Positions 1 to 9,253 of a DNA stretch of 64,000 bases are shown here, one piece after another. The stretch lies in the NCBI RefSeq assembly GCF_019091455.1, contig NZ_JAGXJN010000021.1, positions 1-64,000 on the forward strand, read 5' to 3'. The notes beneath the pieces were generated by a model. The model did not search any database and was not told the origin of the DNA. It worked only from the letters and a program-made list of their open reading frames with translations. A program made the translations under genes and the position numbers. The DNA comes from Chitinophaga sp. GbtcB8. Lineage in GTDB: Bacteria > Bacteroidota > Bacteroidia > Chitinophagales > Chitinophagaceae. How positions within the stretch are numbered: the first letter of the stretch is position 1; every line of letters begins with the position of its first letter.

Positions 1-27
1 TGACAACGCTACTTAAAGCGCCTTATA

Positions 28-72
28 GGTGGTTCACTTTGCGCCGGAATGGTGGTTCACTTTGTCCGGAAT
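28..72. repeat. Tandem 22-23 bp repeat, IS21-like element end
   Basis: Two head-to-tail copies of a unit starting GGTGGTTCACTTTG and ending CCGGAAT lie at 28-50 and 51-72; the second copy is one base shorter. Tandem units with this sequence are, from memory, typical of the ends of IS21-family elements in Bacteroidota, which carry several copies of their terminal repeat. No transposase is in the window, so the element body would lie to the left. The repeats join directly to a headless HEPN-like reading frame, which suggests that insertion destroyed that gene. Confidence 0.6.
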
Positions 73-319
73 TTACACTTTAAGCCTTATTTGGGACGAA
101 AGTCATAAATGGCAAAATATTGCAGCCCCTTTAGGAATAAGTGAGCGAGACGTTAGAACTAAGCTAAAAAATATCGTAAGTAGAAGAAATCAAATTGTGC
201 ATGAGTCTGATATTGATCCTGTCACTGGACTAAAAGCAGATTTATCTGCTAATATTGTTGATGATGTAGTCGACTTTATCGAAAAATTGTGCCATTCAGT
301 TGCTAGTTTAGTTATCTAA
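73..319 (+). pseudogene. C-terminal fragment of a HEPN-domain protein
   Basis: About 80 residues of open frame follow the insertion-element repeats and end at 319. The segment contains RRNQIVHE, which fits the R-x4-H signature of HEPN domains (often RNases in abortive-infection and toxin systems), followed by a helical tail. The only possible start, a GTG at 29, lies inside the insertion-element repeat, so the true N-terminus is missing. I infer a truncated remnant and not a functional gene. What defence or toxin family it came from cannot be told from this piece. Confidence 0.5.
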
Positions 320-402
320 AGGAAGGTAGTCGAGTGTAAAAATTGATTGTATTTAACCTTTTGTGTAAATAGTCAAGTTGCCGTATTAAGAAAATTAATA
401 CA

Positions 403-648
403 TTGCTGCGAGTGAAGAGAAGGGAGACGAAGGATAGTAAAACTGAACTTGTTGAAATAGCTGATAACAAGGAATCACTTGCCAGAACAGTTCAAGAAAA
501 AACCGATTACTCCGACAGATATATTAAAAGCTGCTACAGTAAAAAATATCATCCTGATTTTGAGCAATTAAAACAGCAAATAATCTCAAAGGGGAAAAAA
601 GTAGACTTCTATCAATCCAATTATTACACTATAAATATTTCTAAGTAA
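403..648 (+). CDS. Small hypothetical protein, possibly a remnant
   Basis: An 81-residue charged, lysine-rich frame that starts with TTG at 403 and has no upstream ATG. I do not recognise a family. It lies in the AT-rich stretch next to the insertion-element end and the broken HEPN gene, so it may be another leftover of a disrupted accessory locus. There is no signal peptide or membrane segment. Support is only the open frame, so confidence is low. Confidence 0.25.
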   Translation: MLRVKRRETKDSKTELVEIADNKESLARTVQEKTDYSDRYIKSCYSKKYHPDFEQLKQQIISKGKKVDFYQSNYYTINISK

Positions 649-812
649 CTTCTTCTGCTGCATGCCGAGGTATGAATGTCAGGATCTATCCATACATGGC
701 CGAAACCTATATAAACAGACTAGCATGTTCAGATGTATTGATATACACATGAATAAAGAAGTTCTGTACACTATGACTGTATTTCAGTAGAAAATGTAAG
801 GATTGTATTTTG

Positions 813-1970
813 CTATTTAAAATGCAGTGTGCTGTCCTTATCCCAGTAATATTCTACCTGTCCTTCCAGCTGGAACATGGAGAGCTGTTCTTTTAAAGAC
901 ATGTTACGGGAAAGGCCACCGGAGAATTTAAAATTGGCGATCCTGTCATTGTCCATGACCGCAGAGATCCCGAACCAACGAGGCAGTACTTCACAGATTT
1001 TTGACAGCGAGAGGTCCTGGAAACGGAAAATGCCTTGTCTCCAGGAGAGGGTGTAGGAAGGATCGAAAGGCTGCACGAGCACTTCTTTATTTGTAGCAAC
1101 AGCCTGTACTCCAGGTTTGAGCATCACCGGGTCAGCGGTATTTGCAGACGGGTCTTTCACGGTTACTTTACCGCTGACCAGGGCAACACAGCTGATACCA
1201 GGGTCATAGGTATTGACATTGAATGCTGTACCCAGTACCTGCACGCTTGCATTGGGAAGGTGTACGATGAAAGGTTTTTTGGCATCCGGTGCTACTTCTA
1301 AATAGGCCTCGCCATTAATGGTTACTTCCCGGCGGTCAGCAAATGACAGTGGGAATGTTATAGAGGTGGATGAATTCAGGTGCACGGTTGTCCCATCGGA
1401 AAGCGCTATAGTATAGTCTTTGCCGATGGGGACCAATAACGTGGAATTACCAGATGCAACCGCGCCTGTAGGGGTGTATGTTAATGTTTTATTGTTGTTG
1501 CTGAAGGTGGCGCCGGCTGTATTTACCTGTCCTTGCCGGGCAGAAAGGTCAACCACCTGTCCGTTGGGTAGCCGCAATTCGATTCTGGACTTCGCTTCTT
1601 TAACTGCAGAGAGATGGCTGATATCCTGTTTCTTAGGTAAGAGGATGGCGATCCCACCGATGGCTATACCGAATATGATAGCAGCGGCGGCAGCTATGGA
1701 CAGGGTTTTACGGATCTTTATGACTTTGCGGCGCCGGTTGTCTTTATCAATGCCTTCCCATACTTTATATAACATGGTAGGAGCATCATGTTCAGCTATA
1801 ATCTGGTTGATCTCCGCACTTTGACCCAGTGCCGTCTGCGCGTCATTAAATTCACTGGCTTCCGGATCACTCGCCAGCAGCTCACTAAGCTGCTCGTCCT
1901 GTTCAGGAGAGATAATTCCAGCAGCTTTCAGGCCGGACAACTGATCTATTATGCGGAATTTTGGATCCAT
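813..1970 (-). CDS. FecR-type anti-sigma factor
   Basis: A 385-residue inner-membrane regulator. The N-terminal ~85 residues are cytoplasmic and would bind the sigma factor; an alanine/isoleucine-rich membrane helix follows at about 90-112. The periplasmic part has the FecR domain (about 185-285, including an ITFPLSFADRREVTINGEAY stretch) and a C-terminal DUF4974-like domain that begins near residue 315. In this family the periplasmic part contacts the STN domain of a TonB-dependent transporter and releases the sigma factor when substrate is bound. The gene lies 41 bases downstream of the ECF sigma gene on the same strand, and a SusC with an STN domain is divergently encoded. It is therefore the likely signal relay for that transporter. 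Confidence 0.93.
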   Translation of the reverse strand: MDPKFRIIDQLSGLKAAGIISPEQDEQLSELLASDPEASEFNDAQTALGQSAEINQIIAEHDAPTMLYKVWEGIDKDNRRRKVIKIRKTLSIAAAAAIIFGIAIGGIAILLPKKQDISHLSAVKEAKSRIELRLPNGQVVDLSARQGQVNTAGATFSNNNKTLTYTPTGAVASGNSTLLVPIGKDYTIALSDGTTVHLNSSTSITFPLSFADRREVTINGEAYLEVAPDAKKPFIVHLPNASVQVLGTAFNVNTYDPGISCVALVSGKVTVKDPSANTADPVMLKPGVQAVATNKEVLVQPFDPSYTLSWRQGIFRFQDLSLSKICEVLPRWFGISAVMDNDRIANFKFSGGLSRNMSLKEQLSMFQLEGQVEYYWDKDSTLHFK

Positions 1971-2011
1971 GCTAACTAAATAAACCTGCGAATATGCGTT
2001 TTGTACTGTTC

Positions 2012-2557
2012 TTACAGCTGATTCTTTAAAAATTTTCTCATTGTTTTCAACCCTTCAGATACAAAATTGCGGAGGGTCTGGTTTTTCATCCCGGTTTCTC
2101 TGGCCAGGCTCTCGTAGTCTTCGCCATCTACTACGTAGCGTCTGATAATGTTTCTTTTGACAGGGGAGGTAATATGCTCTATGGCATTATGGAGGATTTC
2201 TGCGAGTTCTTTATTTTCAGCGGAAGGAGTGATCATCTTGTTATCCGGGTCGCTCAGCTTTTCATCCAGGTATTTTTGGCGTACCTTATTTTTAGCGATC
2301 TTATTGATACATGCATTATGCATGATGGTATATATATAATTGAATACCTTTCCACCGGGCTCCAGCTTTTCACGGTTGTGCCACACCTTTATAAATACCT
2401 CCTGCACGACGTCTTCAGCGTCCGGGCGGTTTGGGCCCAGTCGCTTTAGCGATTCGCGCAATACATAACCTTCGTAGTGGTAAAAGATTTCATTGAAGGC
2501 TTCTTCACTGCCTGCAATCAGCCTTCTGACCGATTCTATTTCGTTGAATTCATCCAT
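2012..2557 (-). CDS. ECF RNA polymerase sigma factor (sigma-70 family)
   Basis: Sigma-70 region 2 is visible as DAEDVVQEVFIKVWHN and the following helix, and region 4 as the C-terminal helix-turn-helix around YESLARETGMKNQTLRNFVS. I place the start at the ATG of MDEFNEIE (2557), which gives 181 residues as usual for this family; an in-frame ATG at 2593 adds 12 atypical residues. It is the first gene of a two-gene operon with fecR and is divergent from the susC-like gene at 3002 across a 444-base gap. The family model is that it transcribes the transporter genes once FecR is relieved. Confidence 0.93.
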   Translation of the reverse strand: MDEFNEIESVRRLIAGSEEAFNEIFYHYEGYVLRESLKRLGPNRPDAEDVVQEVFIKVWHNREKLEPGGKVFNYIYTIMHNACINKIAKNKVRQKYLDEKLSDPDNKMITPSAENKELAEILHNAIEHITSPVKRNIIRRYVVDGEDYESLARETGMKNQTLRNFVSEGLKTMRKFLKNQL

Positions 2558-3001
2558 AATCCCCAAGCCTTGTTGAGAAAACGACGCTACCACTAAATTT
2601 GGAGATAATAGAATGGAATAGTGGTAACTTATCTATTGTTGGTAAATTTTTACGGTTGAGCTTGTCTTCGTAAAATTATAATTATTGGCCCGTAAATCAA
2701 AATGCTCCCTTAAACAATACTGACCAGATCCTTATCTTAATCAAATATAACTGGTTAGAATCAGCCCTAAAGTTAATAGGTTGTAAATGCTGGGCAATAA
2801 CCCCTTGGTGCCAATTTTATTGGGGGTAAAACCCAACTTTTTTTAAGAAAGAACAGTACAAAATGAATTTTTAACGGTTTATTAATATAGCACCCATTTT
2901 ATAGCAAAAAACAACTAGGTCCTACTGGACATATATTTAGGTCATGTGAATTTATAATAAGGATGTTACGTCCTAAGAAAAGCCTTTTATAATATGGATA
3001 T
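2558..3001. other. Divergent AT-rich intergenic region, sigma gene / susC
   Basis: This 444-base gap should hold the promoters of both the sigma-fecR operon and the susC-like gene. It is very AT-rich. Apart from a hairpin with a T-run at 2820-2844, described separately, I see no clear consensus pair of the TTTG / TAnnTTTG kind. If susC is read by the neighbouring ECF sigma, its promoter would not be expected to match the housekeeping consensus. No open frame of note is present. Confidence 0.5.
2820..2844 (+). terminator. Terminator-like hairpin in the susC leader
   Basis: TTGGG (2820-2824) pairs with CCCAA (2832-2836) around a seven-base loop and is followed at once by CTTTTTTT. This is terminator-like on the plus strand but sits about 160 bases before the susC start. 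It could end an upstream leader transcript or act as an attenuator. The stem is short, so the call is weak. Confidence 0.3.
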
Positions 3002-6000
3002 ATGAAGGTCCTGGAGGCGTCTCAGGATCCTGCGGGTATGGACTTTTTTTCTCGGCATACCTACAGCGTAATAACGAAAGCTAAAATTTATCTAAATCCT
3101 TCATCTATGGGACAACTTTATTCCGTTTTCACACGGTGTGTTGCGTTATGCGTCATCTTATTATCCCTATCCCTAACGGGATTTGCCAACCAGGGGAAAA
3201 TAAAAGTCACTTTAGAGGTCTCCAACAAACGGCGGGCTGAAGTTTTACACCTGCTGGAAAAACAAACTGGCATGATCTTTTTTTATGCCTCCAATCTTTT
3301 TAATACGGAAGAGAAAATTACAGTTTCTGCTGTGGATCAGACACTGGATGATGTGCTGGAGAAAGTTTTTGAAGGGACCGGCATGAGCTGGCAATACGAG
3401 CGCGAAAAATTTATTTCTGTTAAGCCGAGAAAGAATATAATAGTAGGAGGAGGAATGGAGAAAGATTCAACTATCGTTTCTATATCCGTTACTGGGAAAG
3501 TTACTGCCGCTGATGGCACTCCTATACCAGGAGCCACGATTAGGGTTAAGCGAACAGGAGATGGAGCGACATCGGATAATTCCGGCAACTTTACACTACC
3601 TAATGTAAGAAAATCTGATATTATAACAATAAGCTCGATTGGCTTTCAAACAATGGAGATACCTGCAGCAAGGAAGACATTGCTTGTAAAGCTTCCAATT
3701 GATGTGAACAAGTTGGATGAAACCGTTGTCATCGCCTACGGCTCATCAACCCGCAGAATGTTGACAGGGAATGTTTCACAAGTTTCCAGAAAAGAAATCG
3801 AATCTCAACCGGTCGGAAACATACTTAATGCTTTGCAGGCAAGGGTTCCCGGATTGTCCCTCACACAAGTATCTGGTGTGCCTGGAAGCAGAGTTGATAT
3901 CCAAATACGAGGCCGAAATAGCATCGGTAATGGAACTAATCCATTATTTGTTATAGATGGCGTGCCGTTTTATTCCAGTAATACTCCGCTATTGACAATG
4001 GATAATCCAAACTTTACAGTAAACCCTGGAATGACAACAAGTCCATTAAACACCTTAAACCCTTCAGACATTGAGAGTGTGGAAATTTTGAAGGACGCAG
4101 ATGCTACAGCAATTTATGGATCCAGGGCTGCAAATGGTGTAATTCTTATCACAACACGAAAGGGTAAAATAGGGAAACCCACTGTCGATTTGAGATTTAC
4201 TACTGGATTAGGGAAAATTACCAGAGACGTTCCGTTACTTAATACAAAACAGTATCTCGAAATGAGACGCGAGGCATATAAGAATGATGGTGTCACAAAC
4301 CTGCCAGCTAGCGCATATGATTTAAATGGAACTTGGGACAGTACTCGATATACCGATTGGCAAAAGGTATTCATAGGTGGGACTTCACATTATAATGATG
4401 CTCAAGTTTCTTTATCTGGAGGAAGCGAAGACCTTCAATATCTCATGGGCGCTGGCTATCATAAAGAAACTACAGTGTATCCAGGGGATTTTTTTGATAG
4501 AAGGGTATCGTTTCACACAAGCTTAAACCACCAATCTCCTAATCAAAAGTTCAAAACAACATTTTCAGCATCTTATTCAAAGGGGGAAGCAGAAATGCCA
4601 ATTTCTGATCTTAAACAGTTCATAACGCTCTCCCCAAATGCACCAGAGATTTATGATTCAGTAGGACGACTAAACTGGCAGAACTCTACTTGGTCTAACC
4701 CTTTCAGTAATGTTTATCAGACCAACGAATCCTCGACTGAATATTTACTGAGCAATTTGGATCTTTCCTATGTACTGTTGCCTGGATTAACCATCAAAAC
4801 AGCAATGGGTTATACATCCAGCAATATGGATCAAATACTGTTAAAGCCTATGAGGTCTTTAAATCCTCTGTTATCAACGTCGGAAGCTAGTTCTACATTT
4901 GGTACAAATACAGCCAATATTTGGAATATAGAACCACAACTAATTTACAACCGTAAGCTATCAAAAGGTATTCTAAACCTATTATTCGGCACAACAATTT
5001 CTCAACAAACTCAAAAAAGTACTGCAGCAACAGGATCTGGATATGCAAACGATGCACTGTTAAAAAACATAAATGCGGCGAACATGATTACACAAAATGG
5101 CAACACATATTCGCTATATAAATACGCTGCTGCATTTGCAAGAATAAATTATGCTTTGGAGGGAAAGTATATACTGAATTTAACCGCCAGGAGAGACGGT
5201 AGCAGTAGATTCGGGCCAGGAAGACAATTTGCCAATTTTGGTGCAGTCGGAGTCGGTTGGATATTCAGCGAAGAAAAGGTAATAAAAGACAATATTGCAT
5301 TCCTCAGTTATGGGAAAATTAGAGGAAGTTATGGAACGACGGGTAATGATCAAATTGGCGATTACCAATTTTATAGTACTTACAGTCCGACTAACTCCTC
5401 ATACCGTTACCTTGGCTTGTCTACTATATCCCCTACGAGGCTTCCAAATACAGATTATGCCTGGGAAGTCAATAGGAAATTAGAAGTTGGGTTAGAACTT
5501 GGTGCTGTTAAAGACAGGTATTTGCTAAATATAAGTTATTACACTAATAGATCATCAAATCAACTTCTTGTTCTCGACCTCCCGTCTTATACTGGAGGTA
5601 CTGGGGTGACAGCAAACTTGCCCGCATTGGTAAAAAATTCCGGTCTCGAATTAGAAATGAGCGCAGCGATTTTAAAGTCCAAAAATATAACATGGACGAC
5701 AACACTTAATTTATCCATACCACGCAATAAACTGCTGAAATATCCAAATTTGGAGAATTCAGTCTATTCAAATACTTACACTATTGGGAATTCAATATCG
5801 AGTCGAAAAATACTCGCTTACAACGGTATTGACAGAGAGACTGGACTATATACATTTACAGATATAGACAAGAGTGGGGGAATAACGTTTCCAGAAGATA
5901 TCGCTGGTGTAGTTTTTACTGGGCAGGATTTTTATGGCGGTATAATCAACGAACTAAGATACAAAAATTGGTCATTAATGCTCGTTCTCCAGTTCGTTAA

Positions 6001-6397
6001 GCAAGACAATGGGGCCAATTTTATATCAAGTTTTTCAACTCCAGGAACACGATCAAATCAGCCTATATACATATTGGATAGATGGCAAAATCCTGGTGAT
6101 GATGCGATGTACCAAAAGTTTACCAGTTCAAATTCTGACGCAACAAAGGCGTTGAACAATTTCAAACTAAGTGTAGGAAACTATAATACGGCTTCTTTCT
6201 TAAGGTTGAAGAATCTTGCACTCTCATACCAGATTCCTGAATACATTCTAAACAATACAAAAGTAAGAGCTGCGAGACTCGCTGTGCAGGGACAGAATCT
6301 GGTAACAATTACAAAATACAAAGGGTGGGATCCTGAAACAAAAAGCACCCTTCCGCCTATCGCGGTCTTGACGATAGTCGGTCAGATCACATTCTAA
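3002..6397 (+). CDS. SusC/RagA-type TonB-dependent transporter with STN domain
   Basis: A 1131-residue outer-membrane transporter. After a signal peptide (hydrophobic core about residues 46-60) come an STN domain (about 68-120), a carboxypeptidase-D-like regulatory domain (about 160-235), a TonB-box-like DETVVIAYGSS near 240, a plug with a SusC-type VEILKDADATAIYGSRAANG motif, and the beta-barrel. The STN domain is the part that signals to FecR, which matches the divergent sigma/fecR pair. The start is uncertain: 3002 is the longest, but ATGs at 3038 and 3107 also leave the signal peptide intact. The gene is AT-richer than the later susC genes, with AGA and ATA codons common. Its substrate is unknown; no glycan enzyme is linked to it. 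Confidence 0.93.
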   Translation: MKVLEASQDPAGMDFFSRHTYSVITKAKIYLNPSSMGQLYSVFTRCVALCVILLSLSLTGFANQGKIKVTLEVSNKRRAEVLHLLEKQTGMIFFYASNLFNTEEKITVSAVDQTLDDVLEKVFEGTGMSWQYEREKFISVKPRKNIIVGGGMEKDSTIVSISVTGKVTAADGTPIPGATIRVKRTGDGATSDNSGNFTLPNVRKSDIITISSIGFQTMEIPAARKTLLVKLPIDVNKLDETVVIAYGSSTRRMLTGNVSQVSRKEIESQPVGNILNALQARVPGLSLTQVSGVPGSRVDIQIRGRNSIGNGTNPLFVIDGVPFYSSNTPLLTMDNPNFTVNPGMTTSPLNTLNPSDIESVEILKDADATAIYGSRAANGVILITTRKGKIGKPTVDLRFTTGLGKITRDVPLLNTKQYLEMRREAYKNDGVTNLPASAYDLNGTWDSTRYTDWQKVFIGGTSHYNDAQVSLSGGSEDLQYLMGAGYHKETTVYPGDFFDRRVSFHTSLNHQSPNQKFKTTFSASYSKGEAEMPISDLKQFITLSPNAPEIYDSVGRLNWQNSTWSNPFSNVYQTNESSTEYLLSNLDLSYVLLPGLTIKTAMGYTSSNMDQILLKPMRSLNPLLSTSEASSTFGTNTANIWNIEPQLIYNRKLSKGILNLLFGTTISQQTQKSTAATGSGYANDALLKNINAANMITQNGNTYSLYKYAAAFARINYALEGKYILNLTARRDGSSRFGPGRQFANFGAVGVGWIFSEEKVIKDNIAFLSYGKIRGSYGTTGNDQIGDYQFYSTYSPTNSSYRYLGLSTISPTRLPNTDYAWEVNRKLEVGLELGAVKDRYLLNISYYTNRSSNQLLVLDLPSYTGGTGVTANLPALVKNSGLELEMSAAILKSKNITWTTTLNLSIPRNKLLKYPNLENSVYSNTYTIGNSISSRKILAYNGIDRETGLYTFTDIDKSGGITFPEDIAGVVFTGQDFYGGIINELRYKNWSLMLVLQFVKQDNGANFISSFSTPGTRSNQPIYILDRWQNPGDDAMYQKFTSSNSDATKALNNFKLSVGNYNTASFLRLKNLALSYQIPEYILNNTKVRAARLAVQGQNLVTITKYKGWDPETKSTLPPIAVLTIVGQITF

Positions 6398-6407
6398 ATT
6401 TACGAAA

Positions 6408-7823
6408 ATGAAGATAATTCAAAGTCAAGCAACAAATACTCTAACCCGTTACTCATGGGTGCTAGTGATACTCTTTGATCTCATATTCAGTTCATGTCGT
6501 AAACTCGTAGAGGTGCAGCCACCTTATACCCAACTGAACAGTGATATTGTATTCTCAGATGATGCTACTGCAACCTCAGCAATGTTTTCTATATTTTCTC
6601 AAATGAGCTCTGACATGTTGACGTACAATATGTCATTATACCCAGGATTATCAGCAGACGAGTTTATAAACTATTCACCAGAGCTACCATCAATCCAGTT
6701 TTATTCGAATTCCCTGTCGGCTGACAACACTATTAATGGTGAACTATGGACAAAATTTTATAGCCAGATCTACCAAGCTAATAACATTATCGAATCATTG
6801 GCAAAAGCTCCAAATATCACGGCTGGGGTAAAGCAGCAGTTGATGGGCGAAGCGTACTTTACAAGAGCATATTTATACTTCTACCTAGTAAACTACTATG
6901 GTGAAATACCACTTGTCATAACCACAAACTATAAAATAAATGCAACTGTCTTTCGCTCTTCAACTACCGAAGTTTACAAGCAAATAGAAATTGATTTGCA
7001 GCAGGCGCAGAAATTGCTTGCAACATATTTCGTCGGTGTCAATGGTAAAAGCGAAAGTACAGAGAGATTACGTCCAACAATATGGGCTGCGAATGCTCTC
7101 CTATCGAGAATGTACCTCTATACCAAAAATTGGGAGAAAGCTATTGAGTATTCCTCGACATTAATCAATAGATCAGACCTTTTCAGCCTGGAAGAGGATC
7201 TAAACCATGTATTTCTGAAAAATAGTAGAGAAGCTATCTGGCAAATAACACTCTCCCCATATAATACTATGGAAGGTCCGTTCTTTACTTTGACAACAAC
7301 ACCAAGTTCGTCATCACTCAGTAATCGGCTGACGGATGCATTTGAAAGCAATGACAAAAGATATTCCAGTTGGGTAGGCACTCTAATAGATAATGGCCAG
7401 ACATACCATTATCCCTTTAAATATAAAGTATTCGATTTTGAGTCTCCAGTTAGTGAGTATACAATGATACTTCGATTAGCGGAACAGCATCTTATCCGAG
7501 CCGAATCCTATGCACAGATGGGAGATCTTAATAAGGCACTTAGTGATCTGAACGTCATCCGTAAGAGAGCAGAGCTTCCCGATTTCACATCTAGCTCTAA
7601 AGAACAGATAATAGCAAAAATACAACACGAAAGACAGATAGAACTCTTCTCTGAGTTGGGCCACCGTTGGTTGGATTTAAAGAGAACTGGAGATCCGGAA
7701 AATATTTTGGCAGCGGTAGCGTCTGAGAAGGGCGGTGCCTGGTCATCTAATTGGTTGTTATATCCGATACCGCAAAACGAACGTTCCAAGAATCACAATC
7801 TTAGTCAGAATCTAGGATACTAA
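6408..7823 (+). CDS. SusD/RagB-family surface lipoprotein
   Basis: A 471-residue partner of the SusC-like protein, with a gap of 10 bases between the genes. The N-terminus has a hydrophobic signal ending in FSSC, a lipobox whose cysteine would be lipidated and displayed on the outer membrane. The helical TPR-like body shows typical SusD stretches: AYFTRAYLYFYLVNYYG and, near the C-terminus, RHERQIELFSELGHRWLDLK-type residues before the conserved IP-xx-E end. SusD proteins cap the SusC barrel and capture the ligand. The gene shares the AT-rich base use of its neighbours. Confidence 0.93.
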   Translation: MKIIQSQATNTLTRYSWVLVILFDLIFSSCRKLVEVQPPYTQLNSDIVFSDDATATSAMFSIFSQMSSDMLTYNMSLYPGLSADEFINYSPELPSIQFYSNSLSADNTINGELWTKFYSQIYQANNIIESLAKAPNITAGVKQQLMGEAYFTRAYLYFYLVNYYGEIPLVITTNYKINATVFRSSTTEVYKQIEIDLQQAQKLLATYFVGVNGKSESTERLRPTIWAANALLSRMYLYTKNWEKAIEYSSTLINRSDLFSLEEDLNHVFLKNSREAIWQITLSPYNTMEGPFFTLTTTPSSSSLSNRLTDAFESNDKRYSSWVGTLIDNGQTYHYPFKYKVFDFESPVSEYTMILRLAEQHLIRAESYAQMGDLNKALSDLNVIRKRAELPDFTSSSKEQIIAKIQHERQIELFSELGHRWLDLKRTGDPENILAAVASEKGGAWSSNWLLYPIPQNERSKNHNLSQNLGY

Positions 7824-7864
7824 CCGAGCCTCTAACGGCAAATTAATAGTTTAAAATCGCGAAT

Positions 7865-9175
7865 ATGAAACTGTCACGGAATCTGCTTACTTCAACAATT
7901 GTGTTTTTTTTGTTACTACAACAGGCATTCGCATTCAAGGGCGAAAATCCGGTAATAGGGAAGCCATGTCCACAATTCACACTTAAAAATATTAAGTATT
8001 ATCATAAGAAGGAAGCTTCCTTGAAGGACTTTAAAGGGAAATGGTTGCTACTTGACTTCTGGAACAAAAACTGTGTTGTATGCGTCAAAACATTTCCTAA
8101 AACAAATAGTTTAAGGAAACAGTTCAAAGACAGTGTGGACTTCATACTAGTTGGCCGCCAGGATAAGGAAAACGAAATTGAGCAGCTGTTTGAAAAATTC
8201 AGAAGCAAAATGAATTTGGACCTGCCATGTTCATTCGACTCCAGCTTGGTGAAGCAATGGGAATATTATGCAAATCCCGTTGTTGTTGTGATTGACCCAG
8301 ACGGTATTGTTCGCGCATTAACAACTTCGATAGATTCGACAAGCTTAAGAAGGCTGATGCATGGCGAGTCCGTCAATCTTTATGGTATTGAGGAAAAAAA
8401 GTATGATGAGAGCATTCCGTTTTTAGTCAATAACAATGGTGCGCCGGATTCTGTCTTTCTATATCGCTCTTTGATATCGGTTTGGACCACATCCACACCA
8501 TATTATAATATGCCGATCAAACTTAGCTTACAGACCGGGAAGCTTGAAGAGCTCGGCATTTCATTGCAGAAGCTTTATAATCTCGCATATATTGGGGATA
8601 CCTATTGGTCTTTTACGCCTTCTTATCCGTGGCAAGACACGTTATATGGAAATTATTGTTTAGAACCGATTGTCGAAGTAACAGACAAGTCTAATTTTGA
8701 AGCCGATAGAAATACTGGAAGGAGAAAGCTATTTTGCTATAGTCAAGTTTTCCCCAAAGGGAATGCAACAGAATTGTCAGTTCGCAGCACGATACAAAAG
8801 GATTTGCAGAGTTGCTTCGGCTATAATGTAACAATAAAGACAAAGAAAATGCCTTATTGGAGACTAACTTTTTTAAAAGAAGAATACAAAGATTCATTAA
8901 GAGCCAAACGAGGCCCTCAATCAGTATCTCAAACACATGCGCAATTTAAAGGTAAGAATATTCCTATCTCGTCGCTTCTGGGACAGATTGCATTTAAAAA
9001 TGAACCAAACATCGCTCCATTCATAGATGAGACCGGAGTAGATTTCAATATAGATATTGAGTTGAACTGTATATTTACAGACATTAATGACGTAAAGTCA
9101 AGTCTTCTAAAAAAGGGTCTCCTATTGGAAAAATCGGAAAAAGAAATGAAGGTATTAGTTATTAGTAATAACTAG
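7865..9175 (+). CDS. Exported TlpA-like thioredoxin-fold protein with DUF3738-like C-terminus
   Basis: A 436-residue protein with a signal peptide ending near AFAFKG. The N-terminal half is a redoxin/TlpA domain with active-site CVVC at residues 70-73 inside a WNKNCVVC context, and a cis-proline-like NPVVVVIDPDG stretch. The last ~75 residues (ISSLLGQIA..., DETGVDFNIDIEL, then KKGLLLEKSEKEMKVLVI) match my recollection of the DUF3738/TIGR03435 end, in which a 'D-x-TG-L' strand and a 'GL-LE' to 'VLVID' end are typical. The middle ~190 residues I do not recognise. It sits 41 bases after the susD-like gene, so it belongs to that operon. A role in reducing or carrying a thiol-containing substrate taken up by the transporter is inference. 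Confidence 0.8.
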   Translation: MKLSRNLLTSTIVFFLLLQQAFAFKGENPVIGKPCPQFTLKNIKYYHKKEASLKDFKGKWLLLDFWNKNCVVCVKTFPKTNSLRKQFKDSVDFILVGRQDKENEIEQLFEKFRSKMNLDLPCSFDSSLVKQWEYYANPVVVVIDPDGIVRALTTSIDSTSLRRLMHGESVNLYGIEEKKYDESIPFLVNNNGAPDSVFLYRSLISVWTTSTPYYNMPIKLSLQTGKLEELGISLQKLYNLAYIGDTYWSFTPSYPWQDTLYGNYCLEPIVEVTDKSNFEADRNTGRRKLFCYSQVFPKGNATELSVRSTIQKDLQSCFGYNVTIKTKKMPYWRLTFLKEEYKDSLRAKRGPQSVSQTHAQFKGKNIPISSLLGQIAFKNEPNIAPFIDETGVDFNIDIELNCIFTDINDVKSSLLKKGLLLEKSEKEMKVLVISNN

Positions 9176-9207
9176 AAATGTACTGTTAAAATGCGCTGCA
9201 ACGTTAA

Positions 9208-9239
9208 AATAACGGATGCTTATCTAAGCATCCGTTATT
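9208..9239. terminator. Bidirectional intrinsic terminator
   Basis: A perfect 15-base-pair stem: 9208-9222 pairs with 9225-9239 around a two-base gap, with A/T-rich flanks on both sides. It lies between the convergent ends of the TlpA-DUF3738 gene (plus) and the small four-cysteine peptide gene (minus), and can stop both transcripts. Confidence 0.8.
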
Positions 9240-9253
9240 ATTCTTGTTCGAAA

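Noticed and set aside
1420..1824. 134-codon plus-strand frame
   Set aside because: It lies entirely within the fecR gene on the other strand and has no family features.
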